Assembly: GCF_001039355.2 (NCBI RefSeq)
Contig: NW_019775615.1
Coordinates: forward strand, 27,410 to 91,409
DNA length: 64,000 nucleotides
DNA from: Lingula anatina
Taxonomy: Eukaryota > Brachiopoda > Lingulata > Lingulida > Lingulidae
Direction of reading: 5' to 3'
Part shown: positions 36,934-49,899 of the stretch, piece by piece
How the letters are laid out: each line of letters starts with the position of its first letter
How positions within the stretch are numbered: position 1 is the stretch's first letter
The notes under the pieces: generated by a model
Database searches by the model: none
The model's input: only the letters and a program-made list of their open reading frames with translations
What the model was told of the DNA's origin: nothing
Program-made: the position numbers and the translations under genes

Positions 36934-39900
36934 CTTATAATTTTATACTTCCAGTCTGAAGCTGCAGCCAAAGGAGCAGAAGCAGGGGGGCAGTACATCC
37001 CACCTCCCCCTGATGTTGTTCCACCAGATGTCTACGACTCCATGTTCCTGAACAAGCTTGGGGAGCCCACACTGCAAAGTTTGGGCCTAGGAAACTGGTA
37101 CCCTTCTGGGAGGCTACAGACCTTACTGGAGTTCTTTCATGTCCACCTGGACTTACCATGGTGGGGATCAATTGTGTTGAGTAAGTTTGTGATGGGTCCA
37201 TTGCTTTCCTCTCTTTTGTTTTTAATTTAAAAGTAAAGTTTTAGTACTAGCTTTAGGGAGATGTTTGATTGCAAAACCCCAACCAACACACATACATATG
37301 CCCATGTACTATAACTTAAGCAGGCAGCACAGTAATTAATAGGATGGATCACTGAGATAATATGAGAAGACAAACCTCTGCTATGTGTATTTAGGATTTT
37401 TTAAAGCAAGTAAATTCCTGTGCTGTTTGTTGTACACCCTGAGTTACAAAGCAGCCAGCCGAGCAGTGAGTGTGACTTTCGTTTATCTATCCATAACTGG
37501 TGGAGAATGAGGTGCTGGTTTAGAGGGAATGACTTTACACAGTAAACTGTAATACTTAGGGTGAGGAGACTGCTCATTATTCAATATGAAAGCCCACATT
37601 CAATTTGTTGGAAAGAATGACAATTCACAAGCCCACCATCTTTATTCTGAAAGTGACACCCACACTTTCATTTCTCTACTCTCTCCCCCCCCCTTCCACC
37701 ATCTTCACAGGGGCAGGGGCAATGTAGAGCAATGTCAGTTTTGTCTGTGCATTGCTACAAAATGTGTCATTAGTGCATTTTAATATTTTTTTCTTACTGT
37801 TTTTCAGTGACAACTATTGTCAGGCTTTTTATGTTCCCCTTAATGATAATATCCCAGAATAACATGGTAGAAGTTACAAAGCTGGCCCCAGAAACTATGA
37901 AACTGCAACAGCAAGCCAGCAGGGCTAAGTTACAAGGAGATATCATTACAAGTGAGTCTGACTTGGACATGAATGTCCTGATGACAAGTATTAAGATGAT
38001 TTTCAAGTAGTGTTTAAGCAAGCATACAAGTCAGCTAAATGTGTTTATAAAAAATAAAACATATGTTCAAATATGTGAGTAGTTATGTGTCTAGAATCCA
38101 TGCTGGTGGTGGCCTGGCAGAGAGATTCATTCTTTTCTCGATTTTACAGCCAATTACATTGCTGGACATGAATAATGGGAAAAGTGAATGTTCTTGGTGT
38201 CCATGCCCTGTCTAGTGTCTTTGACAACATTCCTCATCTTCATTTGGAAGTTGAATATGTTATTGATATTGATAAATATGAAGTTGATGGGGTTCACTGA
38301 ATTGTTAATCACATTTATATGGTGAAATAAATAAATAAATATCTATAATTGTTTTCCTCTCTTCTCTCATTTGCTTTACTAGGGATGGAGATTGAGCGCA
38401 AGCAACAAGAATTAAACAGAAATAGTAAAGCCAATCCAAGTAAAGTTATGCTCATCCCAATTTTTCAGGTAAAAAATTGTTTGTATGAAGTGAAATATGT
38501 AGAAAAATATATTTAAGTTTCCTTTTTTTTACAGCCATCACAAGCATCTGTTGACGCTGTTGCCATGCACTTTTGGAGATAATACAAATTTATGCTTTTT
38601 CTTCTCATTCTGGCATTTTCATTGACTTTTGTGACTTCAAACTCTCTTGGGCCTGAATTCGAAGCCTTCTGCTAGTTATGTATTCTTAAAGGGATAACAG
38701 CCGTTCGTAAGATATCCATATTTCACAATAAATACATTGTAAATAACTCAAAGAAATATAATTAATTCTACCTTACCACCAAAACGGCGGTAAACACAAT
38801 TATTCTGAAATTTGTGCTTGCCATCACACCACATGACCTCCATAGATGTCTAAACTCTGAAATAATCTCAGAAGGAATATTACATAAAAACAAAACTTTT
38901 TAGAAAAAAAACGGGAACTAACTTTGAAAATGGGAATAGATTCATTTACCATTGGTAAGTATGGGAAAATGTCCTTTACCCCAGGAAAATCCAATTTTTT
39001 TCCCGTAATGAACAGTTGTTATTCCTTTGATATCCATGTTGTCTTTTGTGCATGTAATTTAAAATTTGATGTTGATTTTGCCGTTAAACAGTATATCAGA
39101 ATTGACAAAATAACCAGTTTTGTGCATCATGTCTTGCTTTTATGCCTGTACATTTCACAGCTTTGCTGCCTTGTTTGTTATTTATTTATATTTATTTATT
39201 GCAAGTGAACGCGTGATGGCCTCTGTAATTTATAATAGCACATGTATTTAAAAATATCATTCAGTGCATTTAAGATAATACTTGTCATAATGTTGATTTC
39301 ATTCATGTGTAATGGTATAATGACATTCATGTTCTGTATGATTGTTTTATGTACTGAAATGTTTCAGTTAGTTTTTTTTTAATCCAATATATCTATAATT
39401 TTTTACTACTTCAGATGAAAATTTAAAAAAATGTGTAAGGCATTCTTTTCATATATTAGAAAAATGTTTGCACACAACTTTTTCAATTACTTAAAAAGTT
39501 TTTGAGTGTATCTCTATTTTTACTGTATGCATGTTTTCATCAGCACATACTGATGCCAAAGTTACAAGATGAATTATGTACTAATTAGGTCCCATTCCCA
39601 AAGACACTCTTGGTTTTCAATCCAACTCAGTGGGGACTCTTGCTGAATGTGATCAATTTAACAAATTAACACTTCTCCTCCCGGCTTTAAGTAGAATACA
39701 TAAAAGCTGCTGATTTTATGAGTATGTTGGAAACAAGAGAAAGCTTGTCATTCAGTTCAGCTGATTGCACTCAGTGAGAGTCCCCACAGAGTTGGATCGA
39801 TTTAAGTAGAACAGTGGTGCCTATGGGAATGGACTGTTAAGTTTTATGGAACTTTAGTGAGAATAACTGTCTATTTCCCTGTTAGGGAGTTGTGTTTGTC

Positions 39901-42651
39901 TCATGGTTCAAAGGCATGAGGGAAATGACCAGTCTCCCCGTGGAGAGTATGAAGGAGGGGGGTTTATGGTGGTTCACAGACCTCACAATGCTGGACCCAT
40001 ACTACGCCCTGCCTGCCATGACAGCTTTGACACTGCTTCTCATTTTAGAGGTATGTATAAATTTGAACTCATATTATATATCTTACATTATATTTGGACT
40101 TATATTGTACATCTTGTAAGGCTAAAGTTCATTTGTTAATTTGATTAAGGTTACAGTACCTGAATTTTGGATTATAATTCCTGATAATACAAATGGTGGT
40201 AGGACTTTCTTATTTTTATGCAATCATACTTAAGACTAAATTAGTGATATATTTTTTTGTTAAAATTGCAATCCTAGTTACCTAGTACAGCATCTATCAG
40301 ATAATTTGACATTATTCTCTGTGTCAGAAAAATTATGCATGATTGCCTAATGACTACAGAATTGATTGACATTGTAGCACACTGAATATTTTGGTATTTT
40401 TACAAACTAATAATATCTGTTGAAGTCTACCGGGACACCTAAAGTAAGTAACTCTAACACAAGTGAACAATAACTAACCACTGCACTACCTGTGCAGCTC
40501 TTTATTATAGTACCAGTTATGCAAATGACCCAATGCTACAAGTCCAATAAATATGATTGGCTAGTTTACCACTGCATAACCACTGCAATGCAACACTTTA
40601 CCATAATTGTTTGAGATGTTATCACATAGCCATTATGTAAGTTCTACATAATACCTTCTGTTTTATTCTTATTACTTTTTTATTCTAACTCATTTCATTT
40701 TAGCTCATTGTCATTTTAATAACATAATTTATTCATCTGTTATTCATTACACAATATTTCATTTTAACCCCCTAGAGGGCCATGTGTAAGATAAGTGTTG
40801 CACTTTACATGTTTTACACTCTTTAAATAAAGTTAATTATTATTATGATTATTTAATTTCTGATTCGAATAAGAAATTCCATTATTTTTTGGCAGTTTTT
40901 CAAGTAATTTCCTCCTACTGTTTTCTCACAGCCCAAAAACATGTCTGTGAAAAGATGATGAGACTGTTCAACATGAATTGAAAGATTTTGTTTTAGTTTG
41001 AAGCTTGTAGATTTAGACTGCATTCAGAACAGTGGACTAACTAGGCCGCAGGTCAAATATGGGACCCACTAAAAAGCTTGCCATCTGATCCCCTTATAGA
41101 CACTGAATATATTCCCTGTGGGGAATATTAGCAGCTTCAGTTCACCATTCCTATTTAATTAAACAATAATCCCCTTGGAGATGGGTCGACCCTGCTAGAT
41201 CGAACTAGTTATGAGAATGGGGTCTTAAATCAGTTTGTTATTTCTTCCTAGGTTAATATATTGAGTGCCACAAGTGCGATGCCAAGAGCTGCTGCCATGA
41301 AAATAGGAATGCGTTGTTTCCCTGTGCTGGTCTTCTTATTCACCATGAATTTCCCAGCAGTATGTTTATACGGGTCCACTTGCCTCACATTTATTTGTTT
41401 ATTAATTACAATGACTCGATCAGTCACTGTTTCCTTAATAATGTCTATTTCATATTTGCCTGTTTGCATCTTTATACATTTGCTCAAGTAGTGAAAATTT
41501 TTAATTTGTCAATGATAAATGTTACATAATTGATATCAAATGAATTTAGCAAGACAAAAGTGGAGGAGATATATCATAGTGGCCTGCCACAAATTCAAGT
41601 TAAATGCCTTTCAGAGATTTTCTTAAAACCTTGGAGTGTTGGCATTTTTTAAATTTCAAACTGCTAAAAAAATGCTTTTTTTTATTTGAGTGAATGAGCA
41701 TGTGCAATATATTTCCAGGCATTGTCAGTGTACTGGATGACACAGAACATCATCTCATTTGGGCAAACTTTGCTATTAAAAAATGTTAAAGTTAAAAAGA
41801 TGTTAGGAATGTCCATTCCCCCAGATCCACAGGAAGTGTTTAAAGGAGATATGCCACCTGAAGAAAATAAAGGGATTTTAAAGTCTCTCAAAGAATGTGA
41901 GTCTTTTCACATGGAGCGGGAAAGGAGATTTCTCCACCCCCCCCCCTCCCCCTTCTTCTTTCTCCTGCTTTTCTCTGGAATGTCAATAAATAGACCAAGA
42001 AGAGCTTATTCAGAATCCTTCATTTACGACAACATAATACATTTTTAATGTTATCATAAATAAAATGAATGCAGATGTTTTGGGGTGAGCATAAAGATGT
42101 TTTTAAAGGGGGACTAGATGCTTGTTAGGTCAGGGATTTAGCCATTTCTGGACTTGGACTGATCACAGTCAGTAATGCTCAAATGACTGGACTCAAATGA
42201 CATATGTATACTATGACAAGGGAATTCATGGGGAAATTTGAGACCTTCCCAGCCTCATGACTAGTACAGGGTCCTGGAGCAAGGTGGTGGTGCCCATTTT
42301 GGATTTAGCTGCATGAAGACGGTTACGTATAAGAGAGAAAGAGAGATATTTACTTCCATAACTTTTGTATTATTTATTGTAAAAATAGTGTCAGGCTAAT
42401 ATAAACCTTTTCATTATTGTAATCTTTTAGCGTTTTTCCAATCCATTCTCCATTTTACTTTTCCAGCATGGGAACAACAGAAGATAGCAAGGGAAGTATA
42501 CAAGTCAAGAAACATAGACTCAATAACATATGAAGAAGCAAAATTAGGACCCCTAAAAAGGACATTTTCTTACGATCCTACAAAGCCAGGTGCCAAGGAA
42601 GCTGCAGAAGAGAGGGAAAGAAAGTCGCGTCTTCAGAAACGTAGACAATAA
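35889..42651 (+). CDS. OXA1L: OXA1L mitochondrial inner-membrane insertase, nine exons, complete
   Basis: Exons 35889-35957, 36519-36680, 36955-37180, 37808-37951, 38383-38468, 39886-40050, 41252-41359, 41719-41896 and 42467-42651 join in frame into 440 residues (human about 435). OXA1L inserts mitochondrially encoded and some imported proteins into the inner membrane (YidC/Oxa1/Alb3 family). The N-terminus is basic and serine-rich (MAASRCTRIFSDHKHLYG), fitting a presequence. Family motifs are LQSLGLGNWYPSGRLQTLLE, DLPWWGSIV, VRLFMFPLMI, PIFQGVVFVSWFKGMREM, GGLWWFTDLTMLDPYYALPA, FPVLVFLFTMNFPAALSVYW and a basic C-terminal tail (ERERKSRLQKRRQ) that in the family binds mitoribosomes. Exon 2 uses the third available acceptor (36518) because the two earlier ones hit stops; it is the least certain join. 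All splice sites are GT..AG. Confidence 0.92.
36855..36932. repeat. (TA)n microsatellite next to an OXA1L acceptor
   Basis: About 39 TA units end 22 bases before OXA1L exon 3, replacing most of what would normally be the polypyrimidine tract. A short TTTTATACTTCCAG acceptor remains. Confidence 0.93.
39095..39185. repeat. interspersed repeat shared with the contig start at 51.2 kb
   Basis: AATTGACAAAATAACC, then CTGTACATTTCACAGC, then TTTGCTGCCTTGTTTG recur in order at 51180-51260 (AATTGACAAAATGACC, CTGTACATTTGACAGC, TTTGCTGCCTTGTTTA). It is an unidentified moderately conserved repeat inside an OXA1L intron. Confidence 0.6.
39588..39836. mobile_element. Harbinger-like MITE in OXA1L intron
   Basis: TTA flanks both sides (39585-39587 and 39837-39839). 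The left end is GGTCCCATTCCCAAAGAC and the right end GCCTATGGGAATGGACTG. The inverted inner arms are AATCCAACTCAGTGGGGACT and AGTCCCCACAGAGTTGGAT. It lies 46 bases before the exon at 39886. Confidence 0.75.
41016..41224. mobile_element. Harbinger-like MITE in OXA1L intron
   Basis: TTA flanks both sides. The left end is GACTGCATTCAGAACAGTGG and the right end ATGAGAATGGGGTC. The inner sequence GGTCAAATATGGGACCC resembles the MITE at 32261. It ends 27 bases before the OXA1L exon at 41252. Confidence 0.7.
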
Positions 42652-44192
42652 TTGTTAGAGAGACGGTGAAAGATTTTTTTTTTTTTTTTTTTATTAAAAG
42701 ATTACTGCATGTTTATTGAAGGACTCCTAAACATCATGTACAGGAAACACAATTTTTAATTGACCTGCAAACTTTGCATGTATTTGAGCAGTCATGTTTT
42801 GGAAGACTGTTATACTCTGATCATGAAGCTGGTTACTGTAAACATTGAAAAGTTTGAAAATATTTTAATTGGTTAACACTGAAATGTGCCCACTTGTAAA
42901 CCCAACTGCCCAACTGGCAAGTAGTCCAAGAATTTGGTGCAGAAAAAAGGGTGAATTGTGCATTTTTTACCAACAAGCATGAAATTTGGCACAGTTGTAG
43001 ATAATGGAAGAGTATTCTGGAAGACAGCTTGCATTAGGATGAGCAACTTATTGTTATGTTCCGTATCTTTATACAAACATATAAACAAAGGAATAACGTG
43101 CTTTGGAAGTGCTGCTTAGCTTTATTTAGATTCAATATGGCTGACCGACTCAGCTGCGTTCACACAAAGTGATGACGTCATATCAAAACACAACAAACAG
43201 CACATACAGCTGAGTTTAGGTGAGAGGTGGCTGAAACTGTTCACCGTGACCATAATACATGGAAGATAAGACTGAGGTCCACTTGCTGTTGAAATAAACT
43301 ACTTTATTCCATGAAAGTTACACATGCCTCTTGCACTATGCTTTTTTACCCAACAATCCTTATGTCAATAGAAAGGGTTTTTTTAAATAGTTACCAACAT
43401 ATCTGGTGCTGCACCAATGAAAGGCAAGTGCAGTTTACTACATAATAAAAAGACAACCTGAACACATTTAAAAATGGAATAAAAGTTTATTTGTACAGAA
43501 TGTACATTTTTATTTACACACCAGTGGAGATAGTTGGGGGGAAAAACTACTGGCGATCCTTCTCTGGACTTGATTAGCTCACCAATAAGACTATCTAATC
43601 TCCCAAATCATATCCCCAATTGTAGACATTGGGACAAATGAGACAGTAGAATTACACGGACCAGTTGGTGTGTGTTCAATGTGTCTGATTACAGACTGAG
43701 ACCATCTAGGTAGCCAATGACACTTGTTGATGCCCAAAGCTGAAGGTGAGCGTTCTTCAAAACCGAATTCCCATTAGATTTGAACTTTGCACTCAGACTC
43801 TAAGAAATGTGGAGAGTGGAGGGAGGCATATCTAAGTCACTTGATGGTCTAGTTTTACATACAAACACAGAAGTGCTTCTACCAAATTGGTACATGTAAT
43901 AAAATGCCATGAAAAATGCCCCTGAAGACTGCTTCTGTCCACCCTGTTCTCCCTCCGTCAGCATTTGCAAACTCCAGTGCTGCTTCTGTTAACAACTATT
44001 GAACTGTGTTGTGTCACTCTCTTTAAGTATTAAAACACTTCCACACAGAACTGAAACCACTCCATTCTAAATTTTCTACCATGAATGTAACCCAGCTTGC
44101 TGCATCTTGAGATTGTATTTTTCTCTGCAATTCTCCCTCTCTCCTCTCCATTTCTATATTAAACAGATGAGATAGTACAGTCTGTTGTGGGG
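42652..44192. other. convergent 3' UTRs of OXA1L and TTC5
   Basis: OXA1L (+) and TTC5 (-) face each other. An ATTAAA at 42693 could serve OXA1L. On the minus strand AATAAA (plus-strand TTTATT at 43486-43491) could serve TTC5, and it is retained in the second TTC5 copy. No coding exon is supported. Confidence 0.5.
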
Positions 44193-44798
44193 TCATTCAC
44201 TCTTAGCACTGACACCCAGAACTGAAGGGGCTTGTTTGTCCAGGCCAAGTTTCCTTCCATTGACCACCAAAACTACTGGGCTGTCTACACGTATACTGAG
44301 ATAGTGGAATGTCTGAAGTCCAAATGTAAAGTAAAATACTACATATATCTTCAATTAATCTCTCACAAATGAATGTTTTCTATTTCAAATCTTGCGATTT
44401 TCATTTACTTTCTAAAGCCTACTTTTTCACATGAACTCCTCCGGCTTTACATTATTTTCTTCACATACAGTTACGTATATTTTTCTGCACTGTACACATG
44501 GAAGTCATACACTCACTGTTTCTTTGCACTATTCATCTAAAGACTACACTTATTAAACATATCTGTACTGTACATTTGGAGGCTGTACACTTACCATATC
44601 TCCATACTGCACATCTAAAGACTGCACATAGGGCTCAGGTATAGCCACTGAGTCTCCTATTTTCACTCCGTAACCAGGCGCTACATTGTACAGAGTCACG
44701 GCACAGCAGGTGTCTGCAGAATCAACCATGCAGAATGTGCTGCAAAGAAACAAGTTGACTGTAAAAATCATAATTTTCTCTTTCTATCCTTGACCTCT

Positions 44799-44831
<33 letters not shown>

Positions 44832-47479
44832 TGATATAACAAGTAGAAGAGTCCAGATGAAGATTAATGTAAGCCTTCAGTAAACAATGTAACCTCTCAT
44901 TAAGGTCACCATCTATTTCAATTTATTTTAAATTGAAATATGATTCACAGTCTTAACAGTAGCTTAATACGAACAAGACTTGTATGTTGTCTGCCAACAA
45001 ACAGTAACTCTTATAGTTGTTACTTAGTCTGGGGAGTGTTAAGAATAAAATGCTTATCCAATCCTTTTTATCAATATGTGTCCATGTAAAATATAATTTT
45101 AAACCATTTGGCATTACAACATACGAATACAATTTACAAAGCCAAATTAAATATCTACTCTCAAAACTTTACTCTCTACTACACTCATTAACAAACAAAA
45201 ATAGGCATCTGTATAAATCTATATAACAATGCACTCACAATGGCACCGGTTCCTCAGTGGTGACTGTGCACACCACTTTGCCCAGCACCACTTTCCCAGG
45301 GTTGATCTCTTGACTGAGGTCCTGCAGCATCACATACGCCAGATCTATTGTCTTTCCAGATTGACTTGTGTATGAGCCACCCTTGTAAACACCCAAGTGA
45401 TTTTCTGAGATTTCGGAGATCATTGTTTGGAGCTTCTTCCCCTTGGTTTTACCCTGGAAACAGCATGGAGTGAGCTCGAGACATAACAGTGACTGCAAAA
45501 GCATTTCACACGCACGCTTAAACACACTCCCTAATATACCCTCATACATGCAATTACACACACACACACAATCCGTCATACAAACACACACAAAATCCCT
45601 CATGCACGCAAGCACACACTCATACCTTGGTGTCCACCATATCCTGGACCTTGGTCAGATAGCTGACCAGTTGCTGTTCCTTTTCCTGTGGGTCAGGCCA
45701 CAGAGGATCCAGAGCAGCAGCCCTGGCAAACCCAACCAATGCCAGCTGGTACTCCTCTTGATACTTGTATGCCTGGAAATAAGACACCCACACTAAGACC
45801 CCATTCAGATAGACACATGGTACTAGTTGGGTAGGTCTAACTTTATGGAAGATTCTTGCTTAGTTCAATCAGTGGAATTGGCTTAATTGACACAGCTCCT
45901 TTGGCAGTCAGGGGGTAATTAAGCCAAGCACACATGAAAGTTAATTACCCCCTAGCTGCTCAAGGAGGTGTTTCGTTCAGTTAAACTGACTGCACTTAGT
46001 ACGAGCCTCCAAAGAGTTGGACTGACCTTACTAGTACCATGCTTCTATCTGAATGCTCCCTAAAACACAGGAAGGATGATCATTTTGGTAAAAAAAGAAA
46101 TTAAAAGAGACTAAAAATGACTCAGGCCCATGTAATCAAGACTCCACCAAACGCCACTGTCTGCCAGTTTGTTAGATAATAGAGACTCCATAACTTACTT
46201 ATACTATAATAACAATAAAAAAACGACTAAAAATTATTCGAAATGTGCACAAACCCTTTACCAGTACTTACTATTGCTCTGTTATAGTGGAGATCTGAAT
46301 TACAATTGGCAACACTGTCTTTCTCCTACATGAAAGAGAAGGTAATGGATACAATGGGGTCAATGTTAAAATGCAGTGAAATATACTGTACTTAGTCTAG
46401 TACATTGATATGAAACATTAAAACCATCACTTCCCATACTTATGTCTCTTTTTACCTTCAAGATGACAAGTTGGTCATACAGTTCATGAATGGTATATTA
46501 AATCAGTTTAACAGAAAACATAAAATGCTCCAAAACCTATTTAATTTTTGAGAGAAGAGTTTCACTAGCTCTGTTTGTATCAATTTAAATTATTGACTGA
46601 CAGTCACAGAAATATTGGAGGTAAAACCTACATATTTTATAAGCTCTTGATAAAAAGAAAAACAATAATTTAAACTATTTAATTTTTACTTTGCACATGT
46701 ATATATCTTGTGCAGTACTGATCTCTAAATTTGACTTAAAAGCTAAAGTATAACAAAGAAATGACTTTAAGTTTATGCTTTACTGGTATATTTACATGTG
46801 CACACTGGCACACACAAGTCACTACATCTTTCTCAAAAATATGTTTACAATTAAAACTGACTTTTGGAACAGTTTCTGTTATTTTTTGTCTGCCTGACTA
46901 TACTCATTATATGAGAAAAAAACTTTCACTGGACACTTACAGCCTGGGCATAGGCACTCATGCACTGTTTGAGCACTTTTGGATTTTGGTTTTCAGCAAA
47001 GAACATGGAGAGGTAGGCATTGCCAAGTATAACTGAAAATATAGAGGAAAAAACTCAGGTGAAACCAATAAAAATGACAAATATATGAAACAAATGTATT
47101 ATTATTTCAGCAACTTAGTCAAATTATATACTGATGAACCAACACAAATTTTTTTTTCTTTTTTAATTATATTGTGTGGTGATATGAAAAACTTGGGAAT
47201 TCTACTAATAATCTTTTCTACTCTGTCCTAAAAAGGTTTCATTTGTTTGTGCAATCCCATATAAACACAAGTAACTAGATATCAGAGAAATGAGCAAGAA
47301 CAAAGCACTTCACGATAACAAGAAATTTTTAAAATTCCCAAATGAAGCTTTAATTTGGAAAAGTTAAATAACAGCTTGGTTTTACTTATGCCAGAACCTT
47401 TAATCAAATTTCCTCATTTTGTCACCGACTTGGAAAAGAAAAATATACCTGGATAAATAAAAATGTGCTGAAGTGTACA

Positions 47480-47527
<48 letters not shown>

Positions 47528-48372
47528 CTTACACCATGACGTTCCATCTTTGATGTCTAACTGGACAGCTTCCTTGGCCTTCTCTACACTTTCTTCTACA
47601 AGTTTTATTCTTTCTGCAGGATCCTTTCCTAACTGCCGAAGTACCATGGACAAATTACGCAAGGAAACTTTGTTCTTGGACTGAAGCCAACCAGAAAATA
47701 TTGCCCTGAGTGAATGACTAAATATTTTCATTAAACAGAATGAGATTACTTTGAAATTGTACAAAAATTCTCAATAATTTTTAGAACACACAAAAAACAC
47801 CATTCTGACTCAGCAAAAGCTGTTATCGTATTTACATGATTTAGTGCTCCTAAAAAACAGTTCTTTGCTGCCTCCACGTCCTTATTTTTCCAGTATTCCT
47901 CCCCGAGATGGTTCCAAGCCTCTACCAACTTGGGATCCAGCTTGACTGCTTTGGACAGAGCATCCAGGGAGGCTTGGTCAAACTGAGGCATCACATTCAA
48001 GGCCTTTCCACGCAGCATAAGGTAGACCGATTTGTTGTCTACTTGATCTGAGGACAAATATGTATACATATATAGGTTCATTATTGTACATTCAAGTTTC
48101 AGTCTGTAATCTATCTATTGTTGTTGCTTCCATACAGGGGGATTATTATAACAGCCGTTTTTTTTTCATGCTTCACTCCCTCTATCTCACTCATGTTTTC
48201 AACCTCCATATGCTAGGTTCTATACGTGAGCAGACAATTCTGTAATCATTATGGTCTTTAGCTTGGCCAGAAAACCCTCAACTCCCAGTATTTGAGTAAA
48301 GCAATTTGCCACATAAATTCAACAAAAATCATGTCATATTCATCACACTTTAAATGTGTATGCCAACTGAAT

Positions 48373-48437
<65 letters not shown>

Positions 48438-49899
48438 CGCACACACACACACACATCACATGTATATGTTTCCATTTTAAAATACAAATTACGTTACCAG
48501 CAATCATCTTCATATTGAGGTATATGTACTAGTACATTGAAGTTTGCATATAAAAATACTGGTGATACTTTAACTGTACTTATAATTATACAGTTGAGAC
48601 AGAATAATTATAATTGCACCATTTATTGAATCCAGAAGCTGCATGACATTATCAAGTTGTTTCTTTAGCTCTTCAACTTTCAGTGCTGCTTCTTCTAAAC
48701 TATGTCTCTCAAAGTAGTGGTCTCGAAAATCATAGAGGGCAGCAACAGCCTCCTGAAGAAGAAACAAAGTTTCATATGTGACAATGGCAGACATTCAATA
48801 CACCCTTGTTATTGTTACAATAATAATGTGCTGAATGGTAAGTGGGACTTGACAACTGTTTTGTTTTGCCAATTTATTTTGTAAAATAATAAAAAATGTG
48901 CCAATTTTACAGTATTCCCAGCCCCTACTGTATAATTAAGTCTTGAATTTTCTGTCTTTTTTTTTTTTTTTTTTAACTTCGAGCTTTTCCAAAACCCACT
49001 GGAAAAACAATGAAAATTTTAGTGTGCAGAGAGAGTATCTGGGCAGCACCTGCATATGATTCCACATTATGGGATTCTAATTTTTAAAAGAGACAGAAGA
49101 ACTTTGAACATAGGAACGAAGGTATTATACTGATATCATCGAGTATGCATAGTAGTCAGTACTAGTTTACAAGATATCAAAAAAGGCAAAAGTGAGTTGT
49201 TAACTTATGATTTTGCTGTGCTTTAATTAGTGGAGACATTGCTCGAACTCACTATACAAATTAATTTAGAAAATTAAATATTTGGAATGAAAGAGTTATA
49301 GGGTGTCTTACACTGTGCCACAAGCACTTAGCAGGAGAAGGCATATGATATGGCCAAGCAGGGGTAATCCTAGAGAGGGGTAAGAAACGTCCATTGTTCT
49401 CGTCAGTGAGGCTAACCGAATTCAGGGTATGTACGCACAGACAGAAAACCATGTATTGTGGGAACGTTACTAATGAAGCCACTGGTAGTACCAGTAGATA
49501 TCAGTCTGAAGTCTAGAACAAGCACCTCGTTGACGAGTGAATAGTTGTCAAAAACAAAAGACCCAGGTGTGGTAGATCGACTACTGTTCGCGCGTGCCGC
49601 AAAGACCAAGCCTAATTGCCCCTCAAGGTCACAAACTAATATCCGGTGCTGACGGTTAGGCTCGTCATAATCATATAAGTAGCGCGTTTCCACCCCCTGG
49701 GCCAAGAGGGAAGGCGGCCATTGTAAGTTGACAGATCAATTGAAATATTCCTACTGGAAAGTGCGTTTCATATCAGCAAGAAATGTAGATGTTACGTATA
49801 ACTGATTTTCACATTCACCGTATATCTAATGATTACCTCAGCCTGTTGGAGCGGCGACATATCTCCCGCAGGCGTCAAGCTCTCGCCAGCAGCCGCCAT
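44193..49899 (-). CDS. TTC5: TTC5 (Strap) tetratricopeptide/OB-fold protein, ten exons, copy A
   Basis: Minus-strand exons 49899-49837, 48752-48620, 48047-47836, 47680-47533, 47032-46941, 46325-46272, 45772-45626, 45453-45239, 44739-44595 and 44312-44193 join in phase into 442 residues (human TTC5: 440). TTC5 is a cofactor of p300/p53 stress responses and recognises nascent tubulins to trigger tubulin mRNA decay. Visible parts are [112 protein letters not shown] and EQQLVSYL, that is, about six TPRs. The C-terminal OB-fold follows with [33 protein letters not shown] and SPVVLVVNG. The start is the only ATG before [20 protein letters not shown]. No break was seen. Confidence 0.93.
44807..44830. 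repeat. (CT)n microsatellite, with a longer copy at 52742-52771
   Basis: The CT run lies just upstream (on the minus strand) of the TTC5 exon 9 acceptor. The two copies differ in length. Confidence 0.9.
45797..46060. mobile_element. Harbinger-like MITE in TTC5 intron, copy A
   Basis: TAA flanks both ends. The left end is GACCCCATTCAGATAGACAC and the right end TTCTATCTGAATGCTCCC. The internal inverted arms include GGGGGTAATTAAGC and GTTAATTACCCCC. The same insertion is present in the other TTC5 copy, so it predates the split of the two sequences. Confidence 0.78.
47482..47524. repeat. (CA)n microsatellite in TTC5 intron, copy A
   Basis: About 21 CA units lie 9 bases from the TTC5 exon 4 donor (minus strand). 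The homologous run in copy B is 55312-55355. Confidence 0.93.
48375..48456. repeat. (CA)n microsatellite in TTC5 intron, copy A
   Basis: A long CA run interrupted once by TGCG. The homologous run at 56211-56274 is clearly shorter, a length polymorphism between the two copies. Confidence 0.93.
49359..49699. mobile_element. 341-bp hAT-like insertion in TTC5 intron 1, present only in copy A
   Basis: The ends are CAGGGGTAATCC and the inverted CAGGGGGTGG (plus-strand CCACCCCCTG). GGCCAAG lies directly against both ends as a 7-base direct repeat. The element is absent from copy B, where two near-copies of the flank (GGCCAAG, GCCCAAG) sit side by side. A 97-codon antisense frame crosses it but resembles nothing I know. 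The short CAGGGG termini suggest hAT; the expected 8-base duplication is seen as seven. Confidence 0.65.

Noticed and set aside
45443-45796. 117-codon plus-strand ORF (and its twin at 53382-53735)
   Set aside because: Antisense shadow of TTC5 exons 7-8; identical in both copies because the exons are.
47481-47525. Regular CA repeats considered as CRISPR-like arrays
   Set aside because: Simple microsatellites without spacers; the genome is eukaryotic.
49412-49705. 97-codon minus-strand ORF in TTC5 intron 1
   Set aside because: It lies within the 341-bp hAT-like insertion that is absent from the other copy, and no homology is recognised.
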